Source: Kitasatospora cheerisanensis KCTC 2395
Lineage (GTDB): Bacteria; Actinomycetota; Actinomycetes; Streptomycetales; Streptomycetaceae
Length of the DNA stretch: 64,000 bases
Direction of reading: 5' to 3'
Assembly: GCF_000696185.1 (NCBI RefSeq)
Contig: NZ_KK853997.1
Coordinates: 6,801,245-6,865,244 of the forward strand
Shown here: positions 1 to 8,153 of the stretch, piece after piece
How positions within the stretch are numbered: position 1 is the stretch's first letter
Layout: every line of letters begins with the position of its first letter
Notes under the pieces: model-generated
Databases searched by the model: none
What the model saw: the letters and a program-made list of their open reading frames with translations, nothing else
What the model was told of the DNA's origin: nothing
Program-made: the position numbers and the translations under genes

Positions 1-1
1 C

Positions 2-421
2 CTGCGGGCCGCCGACGCGGACCTGGTCGAGTTCGGCACCGACAGCCGCCCCGTCCCGCTGCGCCGCGGCGACGCCGTGCTCAAGGTCCTCGACCGCTTC
101 GGCAACCTCGGCGGCACCAACACCGCCGAAGCCGTCCGCCGCCACTACGACCGCCACGACCGGGTGGTCGTCGTCACCGACGAGCAGGCGTACGGCAGTC
201 ACCGGCCCGCCGACGCGCTGGCCGCCGTGCCCGCCCACATCCCCGCCTACACCTGGAACCTGGCCGGCTATCACCCCGGCCACGCCCCGTCCGGCACCCC
301 CAACCGCCACACCTTCGGCGGCCTCACCGACGCGGCCTTCCGCCTCCTCCCGCTGCTCGAAGCCGGACAGGACGCCGGCTGGCCGTGGGAGCAGCAGAAC
401 CGGCCTACGACCCGGCGGTGA
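2..421 (+). CDS. TROVE-domain (Ro60/Rsr) protein, 3' part
   Basis: The gene enters from the left edge; 139 C-terminal residues are visible. They contain the vWA-like half of a TROVE protein, with the strand VVVVTDEQ followed by an aromatic-rich tail (YTWNLAGY, then HTFGGLTDAAFRLLPLL). Bacterial Ro60 orthologues (Rsr) are ring proteins that bind Y-like RNAs and help RNA decay; that role is family knowledge. The RNA-binding HEAT-repeat half lies outside the window, and no Y-RNA-like structure was noticed nearby. The last 17 bases overlap the convergent regulator gene. The TGA stop is at 419-421. Confidence 0.8.
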   Translation: MRAADADLVEFGTDSRPVPLRRGDAVLKVLDRFGNLGGTNTAEAVRRHYDRHDRVVVVTDEQAYGSHRPADALAAVPAHIPAYTWNLAGYHPGHAPSGTPNRHTFGGLTDAAFRLLPLLEAGQDAGWPWEQQNRPTTRR

Positions 422-1402
422 GAAGGGCGTCGCCCAAGGGGGAGCGGGCGTAGAGGACGCTGCGGCCGGTGCGGGTGCGGGTGAGCAGGCCCGCGGTGGC
501 GAGCGCGGTGAGGTGGCGGCTGACCGCGCCCGGGGTGACGGCCAGGCGGTGGGCCAGCGCGGTGGTGGAGGCCGGCTGGTCCAGCAGGGCCAGCAGGCGG
601 GCGCGCGGCGGGCCGATCAACTCGGCCAGCGCGCCCGGCACCTGCGGCGGGGAGCTCTCGCCCATCAGCGCCTTCCCGCGCGCCGGGTAGCTGATCAGCG
701 GCGGCTCGTCCGCGTCGATGACGGTGTGCGCGCCCAGCGAGAACAGCGTCGGGGCCAGCACCAGGCCGCGCCCCGCCACCGGCGTGTACCGGCCGCCCAG
801 CGCCCGCACCCGCGGGTCCGGGTCGGTCAGCCGCAGCACGCCCGCGTGCCAGGACAGCCGGTGGTCCAGGTCCGCGAACAGTCCCTCCGCGCCGTGCTCC
901 GCGAACATCCGCCCCCGGTGGGCGAGATCGGCCTCCAGCACGGACCGCGCCCGCGGCCACCAGCGCGGCAGCAGGCACCGCTCCCAGTACGCGCCCAACT
1001 GCGCCACGCAGCGTGCCAGCAGCTCCACCGGATCCGCCAGCAGCCCCGCCAGCGGCTCCGGCACCGGGCCCCGTCGCCCCGGTACGCCGCCCGGAAGTCC
1101 TTCACCACCGTCGCCGGCGGCGTCCGCGCCAGGATCTCCAACTCGCTCTCGAAGGACGGGCGTCGACCGGCCGGACGGGGCGTCAGGAAGTCCGGCACCC
1201 AGACCCGGGGCGTCACCAGCGAATCCAGCAGCGGCACGTCCAGGGTGCGGAACTCCGCCTCCCAGGACTCCATCCAGCGCGCCTGGAACGCGTACTTCGC
1301 CGGGTAGCGGCGCGCCCGCAGGCTGAACACCGCCTCCTGCAGGGGCGAGTAGGTGAACCAGGTGGCGGCGAGGTCGTCCACGCCGAGGGCGAACTCGAAC
1401 AT
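405..1402 (-). CDS. ArsR-type winged-helix regulator with DUF5937 domain (frameshifted)
   Basis: Residues 1-110 start MFEFALGVDDLAATWF, a DUF5937 N-terminus. The C-terminal 220 residues carry an ArsR winged helix (TTALAHRLAVTPGAVSRHL, then LLTRTRTGRSVLY). The two parts lie in different frames and join at the C4 run 1069-1072; adding one base gives about 332 aa, the usual length, so this is probably a sequencing error. The gene diverges from the MFS transporter at 1459 with only 56 bases between starts, the usual arrangement for a repressor of its neighbouring pump. ATG at 1402 is preferred; an in-frame TTG lies at 1411. Confidence 0.8.
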
Positions 1403-1458
1403 TGACCCCAACGGTAAAAGGATTCCGGGCAGTTGGGAACCCTGGTGTCCTGTCGGCC

Positions 1459-2675
1459 ATGACCGCCACCGCCGCGCCCGCCGGGCGCCGCTCCCTGCTG
1501 CCCGCCGACCCGGTGCTGCGCCGGCTCGCCGTGATGACCGGCGTCAACACCGTCGGCAACGGGCTCTACTACTCCGTCAGCGCGCTCTACTTCACCCGGC
1601 AGGTCGGGCTCGGCGCCGCCCAGTTGGCGATCGGCCTGGGCGCCGCCGGGGTCGCCGGCATGCTGGCCGGCGTGCCCTTCGGCCGGCTCGCCGACAAGCT
1701 CGGGCACCGCCGGCTGCTGTACGTCCTCGGGCCGATGCAGGGCGTCGCCGTCCTCGGCTACGTCTTCGTGCACGGCTTCGCGCCGTTCGTCGCCGCCATC
1801 GTCGTCGCCACCGTGCTGGAACGCGGCGCGATCGTGGTGCGCAGCGCGCTGATCGCGCACCTGCTGCCCGCGGACGGCCAGGTCCGCTCCCGGGCCCTGC
1901 TGCGCTCGGTGATGAACGCCGGCCTGATGCTCGGCGGCGCCGGCGCGGCGCTCGCCCTCCAGCAGGACAGCCACTGGGCCTACGCCACCGTGCTGGCACT
2001 GGACGCCGCCAGCTTCGCCGCCACCTCGCTGCTGCTGCGCGGCCTGCCCGACGCGCAGGTGCCCGCCGGGGAGCGCGCCCGCACGGAGCGGCCCGGACGG
2101 CGCTCGCCGACCGGCGCTACCTGCTGGTCGCCGGGCTGCACGCCGTGCTGGAACTCCAGTTCGCCATGCTGGAGATCGGCATCCCGCTGTGGATCGCCGC
2201 CCACACCGCCGCGCCGCGCGCCCTGGTCGCGGTGGTGGCCGTCGTCAACAGCCTCTCCGTGGTGCTGTTCCAGGTCCGCGCCGGCCGCGGCGTGGTCGAC
2301 GTCCGCTCCGCGGCGAAGGCCTGCGCCCGCGGCGGGGTGCTGCTCGGCGCGGCCTGCCTGGTGTACGCGGCGGCGGGCGGCCGCGGCACCGGCGCCGCCG
2401 TGGCGCTGGTCCTGGGCGGGATCCTGCTGCACAGCCTCGCCGAACTGCTCACCTCGGCGGGCGGCTGGACGCTCAGCCTGGACCTCGCCGACCCCGCCGC
2501 GCACGGCGAGTACCAGGGCGTCTTCATGAGCGGCCAGGCCGGCTCGCACGTGATCGGCCCGCTGATCGTCACCGCGACCGTGCTCGCGCACGGCGTCGCC
2601 GGGTGGGCCGTGCTCGGCGCCCTGCTGGCGGCGGCCGGCCTGGCGATGCCGGTGGCGGCGCGCCGCCGCTTCTGA
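1459..2675 (+). CDS. MFS transporter (frameshifted)
   Basis: The frame from ATG 1459 reads a typical MFS N-terminal half, including the loop GRLADKLGHRR between TM2 and TM3. It runs out of frame after LLRGLPDAQVPAG. The second half (ALADRRYLLVAGLHAV to the stop at 2673) continues in the next frame. The shift fits one lost G in the G4 run 2068-2071; repaired length is about 405 aa with 12 hydrophobic segments. It is divergent from the DUF5937 ArsR regulator, so a small-molecule efflux role under that repressor is inferred. The TGA stop begins a TGACGGCCCGTCG palindrome shared with the convergent gene end. Confidence 0.8.
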
Positions 2676-2690
2676 CGGCCCGTCGGCGGA

Positions 2691-3134
2691 TCAGTCCCCG
2701 GAGAAGCCGAACACCCCGAAGTGGGTGGCCTCGTCGCCGGTGTACAGCACCACGAACCGGCCGGTCCACCGGACGTCCGCCTCGGCGGGCAGCGCGCTGC
2801 CCTCCATCGCCCGCCGGTACTGCTCCACGCCCGGCCGGTCGGTCCCGAAGTGGTGCAGCAGCCGCGCGTACGGCAGCGGCCGGACCGTCCCCAGGTCGTC
2901 GTACCCCGCCGGGGCCTCGCTGACCAGCACCGCCCGCGGGATGTCCAGGATCGAGTGGGTGCCCTCCTCGGCCAGGAACTCCTCGTCCTCCCACAGCTCC
3001 TCCAGGGACTCGTACTCCCCGGCCCCGATCCACCCCGTGCCGGCGAACACCTCCTCGTGCAGGGCCGTCAGCGTCCGCTGCGGAGTCCCCCGGTAGGTGG
3101 TGAGGTACTCCCAGCCACTCGCGCCCATCGGCAT
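2691..3134 (-). CDS. Hypothetical protein, small soluble
   Basis: 147 aa, no signal peptide or membrane segment, acidic, with a C-terminal beta-rich stretch ending VFGFSGD. The opening MGASGWEY resembles a small cytosolic family frequent in Streptomyces genomes, to which I cannot assign a function. ATG 3134 is used; an ATG two codons in (MGAS) is equally possible. The stop faces the MFS stop at 15 bp. A fragment resembling the C-terminal end recurs at 3173-3298. Confidence 0.6.
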   Translation of the reverse strand: MPMGASGWEYLTTYRGTPQRTLTALHEEVFAGTGWIGAGEYESLEELWEDEEFLAEEGTHSILDIPRAVLVSEAPAGYDDLGTVRPLPYARLLHHFGTDRPGVEQYRRAMEGSALPAEADVRWTGRFVVLYTGDEATHFGVFGFSGD

Positions 3135-3172
3135 GCCCCTCGTGTCTCGTACCGTCCCGAACTGCCCGGACG

Positions 3173-3298
3173 CTACCGCACCCCACCGTCACCCACGGCC
3201 CTGACGCCGGGTCGGTCCCCCGAAACGCCGAACACCCCGAGATCCGCCACGGTCTCCGCCCGGTGCAGGGCGTCCGGGCTGCGCCGCGCCGGCGGTCA
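3173..3298 (-). pseudogene. Possible remnant repeating the end of the neighbouring hypothetical gene
   Basis: The minus strand reads VADLGVFGVSGDRP, close to the end of the adjacent 147-aa protein (THFGVFGFSGD), and shares the 14-base string GCCGAACACCCCGA with it. It has no start codon of its own and follows in frame directly after the TGA of the 8-oxoguanine deaminase. It may be a relic of a tandem duplicate or 3' UTR sequence with chance similarity. Weak call. Confidence 0.25.
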
Positions 3299-4681
3299 GT
3301 CGCGGCGGGCGGCCAGGGTGCGGGCGGCGCGGGCGCAGGTGCGGGCGAGGGCGGTCTCGTCGGCGGTGGTGAGGCGGTCGTGGTCGACGACCTGGCGGCC
3401 GTTGACGAACAGGGCGGTGAGCGGGGGCAGGGCGCCGAGGACGAGGGCGGCGACGGGGTCGGCGACGGTGGAGTGCAGCAGGCCGTCGATCCGCCAGAGG
3501 GCGAGGTCGGCGAGCTTGCCGGGTTCGATCGAGCCGATCTCGTCCGCGCGGCCGAGCACGGTCGCGCCGCCCATGGTGCCCAGGCGCAGCACCTGACGGG
3601 CGGTCAGGGCGTCGGGGCGGCCGTGCAGGCGGTTGATCAGCAGGGCGTTGCGCAGTTCGGTGCCGAGCTGGCCGGACTCGTTGGAGGCGGCGCCGTCCAC
3701 GCCGAGGCCGACCGGGACGCCGGCCGCGAGCATGTCGGGGACGCGGGCGATCCCGGCGCCCAGGCGGGCGTTGGAGGACGGGCAGTGGGCGACGCCGGTG
3801 CCGGTCTCGGCGAACTTGGCGAGGTCGGAGTCGTTCATGTGGACGCAGTGCGCCATCCAGACGTCCGGGCCGAGCCAGCCGGTGGACTCGAAGTAGTCGG
3901 TGGGGCCCATCCCGAACAGCTGCCGGCAGAACTCCTCCTCCTCGGCGGTCTCCGAGCCGTGGGTGTGCAGCCGCACCCCCTTGCGGCGGGCCAACTCGGC
4001 GGTGCGGGACATGAGTTCGGTGGAGACCGAGAACGGCGAGCAGGGCGCCAGGGCGACCCGCAGCATGGAGCCGAAGGAGGGGTCGTGCCAGCGGTCGACG
4101 GCGGCCTCGGAGGCGGCGAGGATGTCGTCGGTGTCCTCCACCGCGTGGTCGGGCGGCAGGCCGCCGTCCTTGCGGCCGCGGTCCATCGAGCCGCGCAGCG
4201 CGGTGAACCGCAGGCCGAGTTCCCGGACGGCCTCGACCGTGGCGCCGAGCACGTCGCCGCCGCCGCGCGGGAACACGTAGTGGTGGTCGGAGGCGGTGGT
4301 GCAGCCCGACGTGAGCAGGGCCGCCGCCGAGCCCAGGGCGGCGGCGTGCACCAGGTCGGCGTCGATCCGCGCCCAGGTCGGGTACAGCGCGACCAGCCAG
4401 TCGAACAGGATGTCGTCCTGGGCGAGCCCCCGGGTGAGCCACTGGTAGAAGTGGTGGTGGGTGTTGACCAGCCCCGGGGTGAGCAGGTGCCCCTCGCCGT
4501 CGATCCGCCGGGCCACGTCGGCGAGCCCGGTGGGCGCGGGACCGTCGCCGACCGACTCGACGGTGTCGCCGAGGAGGACGACGTGCCCGCGCGGGTACTC
4601 GGTGCCGGCCGCGTCGACGGTGGCGATCGCGGCGTTCTCGATCACGGTCCGCCGACCGGCGGCCGGGGGCTGCACTGCCAT
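3296..4681 (-). CDS. 8-oxoguanine deaminase (amidohydrolase)
   Basis: 461 aa, start ATG 4681 behind a GGAGG site. Zinc-amidohydrolase ligands are visible: NTHHHFYQ near residue 70, LHTHGSE near 240, AHCVHM near 275 and GVDGAASNE near 325. The order and the HHHFYQWLTRG signature match the 8-oxoguanine deaminase/guanine-deaminase-like clade of the ATZ/TRZ group, which converts 8-oxoguanine to urate by hydrolytic deamination. Its place as last gene after OHCU decarboxylase, HIU hydrolase and urate oxidase fits: its product would be the substrate of urate oxidase. Guanine or another aminopurine as substrate cannot be excluded. Confidence 0.85.
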   Translation of the reverse strand: MAVQPPAAGRRTVIENAAIATVDAAGTEYPRGHVVLLGDTVESVGDGPAPTGLADVARRIDGEGHLLTPGLVNTHHHFYQWLTRGLAQDDILFDWLVALYPTWARIDADLVHAAALGSAAALLTSGCTTASDHHYVFPRGGGDVLGATVEAVRELGLRFTALRGSMDRGRKDGGLPPDHAVEDTDDILAASEAAVDRWHDPSFGSMLRVALAPCSPFSVSTELMSRTAELARRKGVRLHTHGSETAEEEEFCRQLFGMGPTDYFESTGWLGPDVWMAHCVHMNDSDLAKFAETGTGVAHCPSSNARLGAGIARVPDMLAAGVPVGLGVDGAASNESGQLGTELRNALLINRLHGRPDALTARQVLRLGTMGGATVLGRADEIGSIEPGKLADLALWRIDGLLHSTVADPVAALVLGALPPLTALFVNGRQVVDHDRLTTADETALARTCARAARTLAARRD

Positions 4682-4713
4682 GGCGTCCTCCAGGGGGCCG
4701 AGGTGGCGGAGCG

Positions 4714-5631
4714 TCAGGAGACGGGGATGACCGGGGTGACGCCCTCGCGGTGCACGGTGCCCTCGATCAGGCCGTACATCCGGTCGGCGGCGTAGTAGAC
4801 CTCGTTCTCGTTCTTCAGCCCGAACGGCTCCAGGTCCACCAGGAAGTGGTGCTTGTTGGGCAGTTCGAGCCGGACCTCGTCCACCTCGGCCCGGTGGTCC
4901 AGCACCCGGGTGCCCATGGCGTGCAGGGTCTGCTGGAGCGAGTACGAGTAGGTCTGCGCGAACGCCTCCAGCAGGTGCCGCCGGACCTCCCGGTAGGAGT
5001 GGTTCCAGTCGGGCGCGGCGTCCTCGGCGTCCCGGCCGGCGAAGCCGAACGCCCAACGGGCCGTCACCTGGGTGGCCAGGATCCGGTCGTAGGCCTCCGG
5101 CAGGGTGGTGTAGGGGTCCTTGAGGTAGCCCCAGAACTCCGAGTCGGTGGTGTTCATCACCACCAGGTCCTTGAGCCCCGAGACCACCCGGAACCGCCCG
5201 CCGTCGTACTCCACCTCGGTGGTGCGCACCTCCTGCCCGTTGCGGACGAAGGAGTGGCCGGTGTCGGCGGTCTCGCCGGGCCGGTCGGACGCGGCCGCGA
5301 TCCGGTCCCAGGAGTACTCCTCGATCCGGATCCGGGCGCTGTGCACCACGCCCCGTTCGGTGTTCTCGACGAAGTGCCGGGCCAGCAGCATCGCGAAGCC
5401 CTCGGCGGACTCGATGCCGTGCCGCTTGGCGAAGGCGTACACGGTGTTCTTGGTGCTGTCGGTGGGCAGGCAGTTGGCGTTCGAGCCGGTCAGGTGGACG
5501 TCCTCGAAGTCGCCGCGCAGCGACACCGAGACGTTCAGGTCCTTGAGGTGGTGGCGGTCGGCTTCGCGGTGGACCCGGACGATGCGGTTCTCCGCCTTGC
5601 CGTACTGGTTCTGGCCGAGCACGTGCGCCAT
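4714..5631 (-). CDS. pucL: Urate oxidase (uricase)
   Basis: 305 aa, the usual length for the cofactor-free tunnelling-fold enzyme that oxidises urate to 5-hydroxyisourate. Visible family motifs are YGKAENRIVRVHR (charge-relay Lys near residue 12), DSTKNTVYAFAK with the catalytic Thr, SNANCLPTD, and the C-terminal LPNKHHFLVDLEPFGL. It lies 54 bases downstream of HIU hydrolase and 32 bases upstream of the deaminase, one transcript. GAGGAGACACCTC precedes the ATG. No key residue appears to be missing. Confidence 0.95.
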   Translation of the reverse strand: MAHVLGQNQYGKAENRIVRVHREADRHHLKDLNVSVSLRGDFEDVHLTGSNANCLPTDSTKNTVYAFAKRHGIESAEGFAMLLARHFVENTERGVVHSARIRIEEYSWDRIAAASDRPGETADTGHSFVRNGQEVRTTEVEYDGGRFRVVSGLKDLVVMNTTDSEFWGYLKDPYTTLPEAYDRILATQVTARWAFGFAGRDAEDAAPDWNHSYREVRRHLLEAFAQTYSYSLQQTLHAMGTRVLDHRAEVDEVRLELPNKHHFLVDLEPFGLKNENEVYYAADRMYGLIEGTVHREGVTPVIPVS

Positions 5632-5685
5632 GAGGTGTCTCCTCAGCTCTCCTCAGCGATGGGCGGCCTGGCGAGCGGGGAGCCG

Positions 5686-6018
5686 TCAGCTCCCGCGGTA
5701 GACCGAGTAGCCGAACGGGTTCAGCAGCAGCGGCACGTGGTAGTGCCGCTGCCCGGGTGCGACCGTGAAGACGATCGACACCTCGGGGAAGAAGGGCTGC
5801 TGCCCCGACGCCGCGTGGTACGCCGCGGAGTCGAAGAGCAGGCGGACGACCGCGCCCGCCGTCACGGCCGGCAGGTCGGTGACCCGGCCGTCGGAGTCGG
5901 TGGCGGAGGCGCCGAGCAGCTGCCAGCCGTCCCCGGTGTGGACGGCCAGCTCGACCGGGACGCCGGCGGCCGGACGGCCGAGGCTGGTGTCGAGCACGTG
6001 CGTGGAGATGCCGGTCAT
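5686..6018 (-). CDS. uraH: 5-hydroxyisourate hydrolase (transthyretin-like)
   Basis: 110 aa, standard length. It begins with the family signature ISTHVLDTSLGRPA and ends in the diagnostic tetrapeptide YRGS. The active-site His residues (THVLD, HYHVPLLL) are present. It hydrolyses 5-hydroxyisourate to OHCU, the step after urate oxidase, and sits between the genes for the enzymes acting before and after it. Confidence 0.95.
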   Translation of the reverse strand: MTGISTHVLDTSLGRPAAGVPVELAVHTGDGWQLLGASATDSDGRVTDLPAVTAGAVVRLLFDSAAYHAASGQQPFFPEVSIVFTVAPGQRHYHVPLLLNPFGYSVYRGS

Positions 6019-6057
6019 GGGGCCTCGTCCGGGTCGCGGGTGGTGGTTGACGGGGCG

Positions 6058-6569
6058 TCAGGGCGTGCCGAGCAGGCGGTCGAGCCGGAGCTCGTTGATC
6101 CGGCGCAGCTCCTCCCGGACGACGCCCGCCTCGGTGGCGGCGTCGTTCGGCAGCCGCTCGCGCAGCGCGGCCAGCAGCGCGTCCGCGCTGCGGCCGGTCG
6201 CGCAGGCCAGGAAGACGTGGCCGAACCGCGCCTCGTACGCGGCGTTGGCCTCGCTCAACTCGCGGAGCACGCCCCGCTCGGCGCCCCGCAGGCCGGACTG
6301 CTCGCGCTCGGACGCGGCGTCGCCGGCCCGCGGCGCGCCGAGCGGGGCGTGGCCGGCCAGGGCGTCGTGCAGGTCGGCGGGGAGAGGCCGGCGGTCGCCG
6401 CGGCGTTGGCGGCGAGCAGTCCGGTGCGGCCGGACCAGGGGCGGGCGGCCGCGACGGCGTCGGCCCAGGCGGGGCTGGAGCAGATCTCCAGCAGGAGCTC
6501 CCGGAGTTCGGTCGGCCCGGTGGCGGCCAGCGCGGCGAGGGCATCGGGGTCGGGGGGTGGCTTGGTCAC
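6058..6569 (-). CDS. uraD: OHCU decarboxylase (frameshifted)
   Basis: The N-terminal 55 residues (start ATG 6569 after GGAGGCCCC) and the remaining 115 (DALAGHAPLGAP, then SEREQSGL and NAAYEARFGHVFLACATG) lie in adjacent frames. One missing base in the G4 run 6379-6382 explains the break and gives about 170 aa, the family length. The enzyme decarboxylates OHCU to S-allantoin. GHAPLG holds the expected catalytic His. It is first gene of the urate operon; an inverted repeat TCAACA-N3-TGTTGA lies 61-75 bases upstream. The stop lies in a TGACGGGGCGTCA palindrome. Confidence 0.85.
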
Positions 6570-6629
6570 GGGAGGGGCCTCCTGGGAATCGGTGCCACCC
6601 GCACAAGCTAGGGCGGCCGCAACAGGCCG

Positions 6630-6644
6630 TCAACACTTTGTTGA
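6630..6644. promoter_or_regulatory. Candidate operator for the urate operon
   Basis: Perfect inverted repeat TCAACA-CTT-TGTTGA, unusually AT-rich for this genome, 61 bases upstream of the OHCU decarboxylase start. A related half-site (TTTTGTTGAA) lies in front of allantoinase at 8091-8106. Likely bound by a purine-pathway regulator, for example the IclR protein at 10907 or the YheO-like protein at 6723; which one is not visible. Confidence 0.5.
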
Positions 6645-6722
6645 ACTGTTTGCGGCGGCGGACGGGAGCACCGGGGCGCGCGCCCGGCACCGGCTGCGAC
6701 CCGCCCGGCAGCGCCCGACGCG

Positions 6723-7094
6723 TCAGGACTTCTCCTGCCGGTTCAGGTAGTTGTACACCGTGAACCGGCTGACACCGAGCGCCGACGCGACGGTCTCCAC
6801 CCCGTGGCGGACGGTGAACGCCCCGCGTTCCTCCAGCAGGGCGACCACCCGCTGCTTCTCCGTCCGGCCGAGCTCGGCCAGCGGCCGGCCGTCGAACTGC
6901 CGGGCCATCTCGGCCAGCAGCAGGTCCAGCGCGCTGCTCAGGTGCGGCAGCCGCACCGCGACGGCGGGCTCGCCCTCCCAGGCCAGCACGACGTCCTCGG
7001 CGCGGGCCGCGGCCGGGTCGAGCGCGGTGGCGCCGACCGCCTCCAGCAGCGGCCTCAGGGCGACGGCGAGCGGGTGGTCCGGGGCATCGCTCAC
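6723..7094 (-). CDS. YheO-like helix-turn-helix regulator (short)
   Basis: 123 aa. The C-terminal 50 residues (LGRTEKQRVVALLEERGAFTVRHGVE, then VASALGVSRFTVYNYLNR) match the HTH of the YheO/DUF2087 type, in which the last helix ends in TVYNYL. Full YheO proteins carry a PAS-like N-terminal half; here the N-terminal 70 residues are short and hydrophobic and may only dimerise. The GTG start overlaps the TGA of the thiamine-binding protein gene by 4 bases. It lies directly upstream of the urate operon on the same strand, so it probably regulates it, though this is not shown. Confidence 0.7.
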   Translation of the reverse strand: MSDAPDHPLAVALRPLLEAVGATALDPAAARAEDVVLAWEGEPAVAVRLPHLSSALDLLLAEMARQFDGRPLAELGRTEKQRVVALLEERGAFTVRHGVETVASALGVSRFTVYNYLNRQEKS

Positions 7095-7395
7095 TGCGCG
7101 CTCCTTCCTGCGGGCCGGCCGGGGGTTCCTGACGGCCCGTCACGGGCGGGGCCTCGCCGTCCGGCAGGACGCTGACCTGGAGCGAGATCCGGTTCGCGCC
7201 GGCCGCCAGGGTCTCCCGCAGCAGCCGGGCCACGGCGGCCAGGGCCTGTTCGGCGTCCCCCTCCGCGCTGGTGCCGAACGGGCCGACCGCGACCGCCAGG
7301 CCCGCGTCGGCGGCCGCCCGGCGGGCCGCGTCGGCGTGCGCGGGGAAGCCGTCCAGGTCGAACGGCTCGGTCGTGAACTCCACCATCAATCGCAC
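7091..7395 (-). CDS. MTH1187-type thiamine-binding protein (DUF77; frameshift near 3' end)
   Basis: Starts MRLMVEFTTEPFDLD from GTG 7395 and continues through VGPFGTSAEGDAEQ to RISLQVSVLPDG, typical of the small MTH1187/YkoF-like thiamine-binding family. As given, the frame has no stop and would run through the next gene. Adding one base at the G4 run 7148-7151 yields a 101-aa protein whose TGA (7091-7093) overlaps the next GTG start by 4 bases, a normal coupled arrangement. I therefore take the shift as an error. Why a thiamine-binding protein sits with urate genes is unclear. Confidence 0.7.
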
Positions 7396-7483
7396 CGGCC
7401 CACCCTATCGACCGGTCGGCCGGGCGGAATCCCCGTCGCCGGGTCTGCCCGCGTAGACCTCGGGATTCGCCCTCCCGGGCCGG

Positions 7484-8011
7484 TCAGCGGGCCCGCACCA
7501 TGACCGCCAGCCCGGGCGAGAGCTCCGACGGCGGCTGGCTGTTGAACGCCCGGTAGCCCCACGTCTCGTACAGCGCCCGCACCTTGCCGTCCCCCGCGAG
7601 CGGGTTGACCATCAGCGTGACGCGGTCCTCGGTGCGGAGGTCGAGGAAGGCGTCGTGGAGCCGGCGGGCGGTGCCCGTCCCGCGCCACGGGGCGCGGACG
7701 CCGATCTCGCGGAGCGCCAGCACCGGGCGGTCGGTGAACCCGGCGGGCGGCGGCTCCGCCAGCCGCGTCCAGTACCGGTCGGCGGCGTCGACGGTGTTCC
7801 CGTACACGTAGCCGACCGGCAGCTCCCCGTGGTAGCCCAGCAGCAGCCCGAACCCGGGCCCGTCGGCGTGCCGGTCGAGGCGGCCGAGGAAGGCCTCGAC
7901 GCCGTAGTTCGGCAGGTGGAGCAGCGGGGCCCGGACGTCCGCGTAGACGGCCAGCAGGTCCCGCCGGGCCCGGGCGGTGAGCTCGGTGTGGTGGCGCAGC
8001 TCGACGGTCAC
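7484..8011 (-). CDS. GNAT-family N-acetyltransferase
   Basis: 175 aa. The acetyl-CoA binding motif A region reads LREIGVRAPWRGTGTARRLHDAFL near residues 110-132 (pattern R-x-x-G-T/x-A), followed by VRALYETWGYRAF, the typical GNAT C-terminal motif. Substrate unknown. It is divergent from allantoinase with a 142-base shared promoter region, but nothing ties it to purine catabolism. Confidence 0.8.
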   Translation of the reverse strand: MTVELRHHTELTARARRDLLAVYADVRAPLLHLPNYGVEAFLGRLDRHADGPGFGLLLGYHGELPVGYVYGNTVDAADRYWTRLAEPPPAGFTDRPVLALREIGVRAPWRGTGTARRLHDAFLDLRTEDRVTLMVNPLAGDGKVRALYETWGYRAFNSQPPSELSPGLAVMVRAR

Positions 8012-8090
8012 GCGGGGCTCCTCCGGGAGTGGGGGTGTGGCGGCTCGGCCGGAACCGATTGTCCGTCAAGGACTCGACCCCTCCGGCACA

Positions 8091-8106
8091 TTGACGTTTT
8101 GTTGAA
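8091..8106. promoter_or_regulatory. Candidate operator upstream of allantoinase
   Basis: The sequence TTGACG-TTT-TGTTGAA shares the half-site TTTGTTGAA with the perfect repeat in front of the urate operon (6630-6644). It lies 48-63 bases upstream of the allantoinase GTG, where an activator or repressor would act. The left half is degenerate, so confidence is limited. Confidence 0.4.
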
Positions 8107-8153
8107 GACGGGCCTACGCTCCCAGCACTCTCCCGAGGGTTCGGAGGCCCCTG

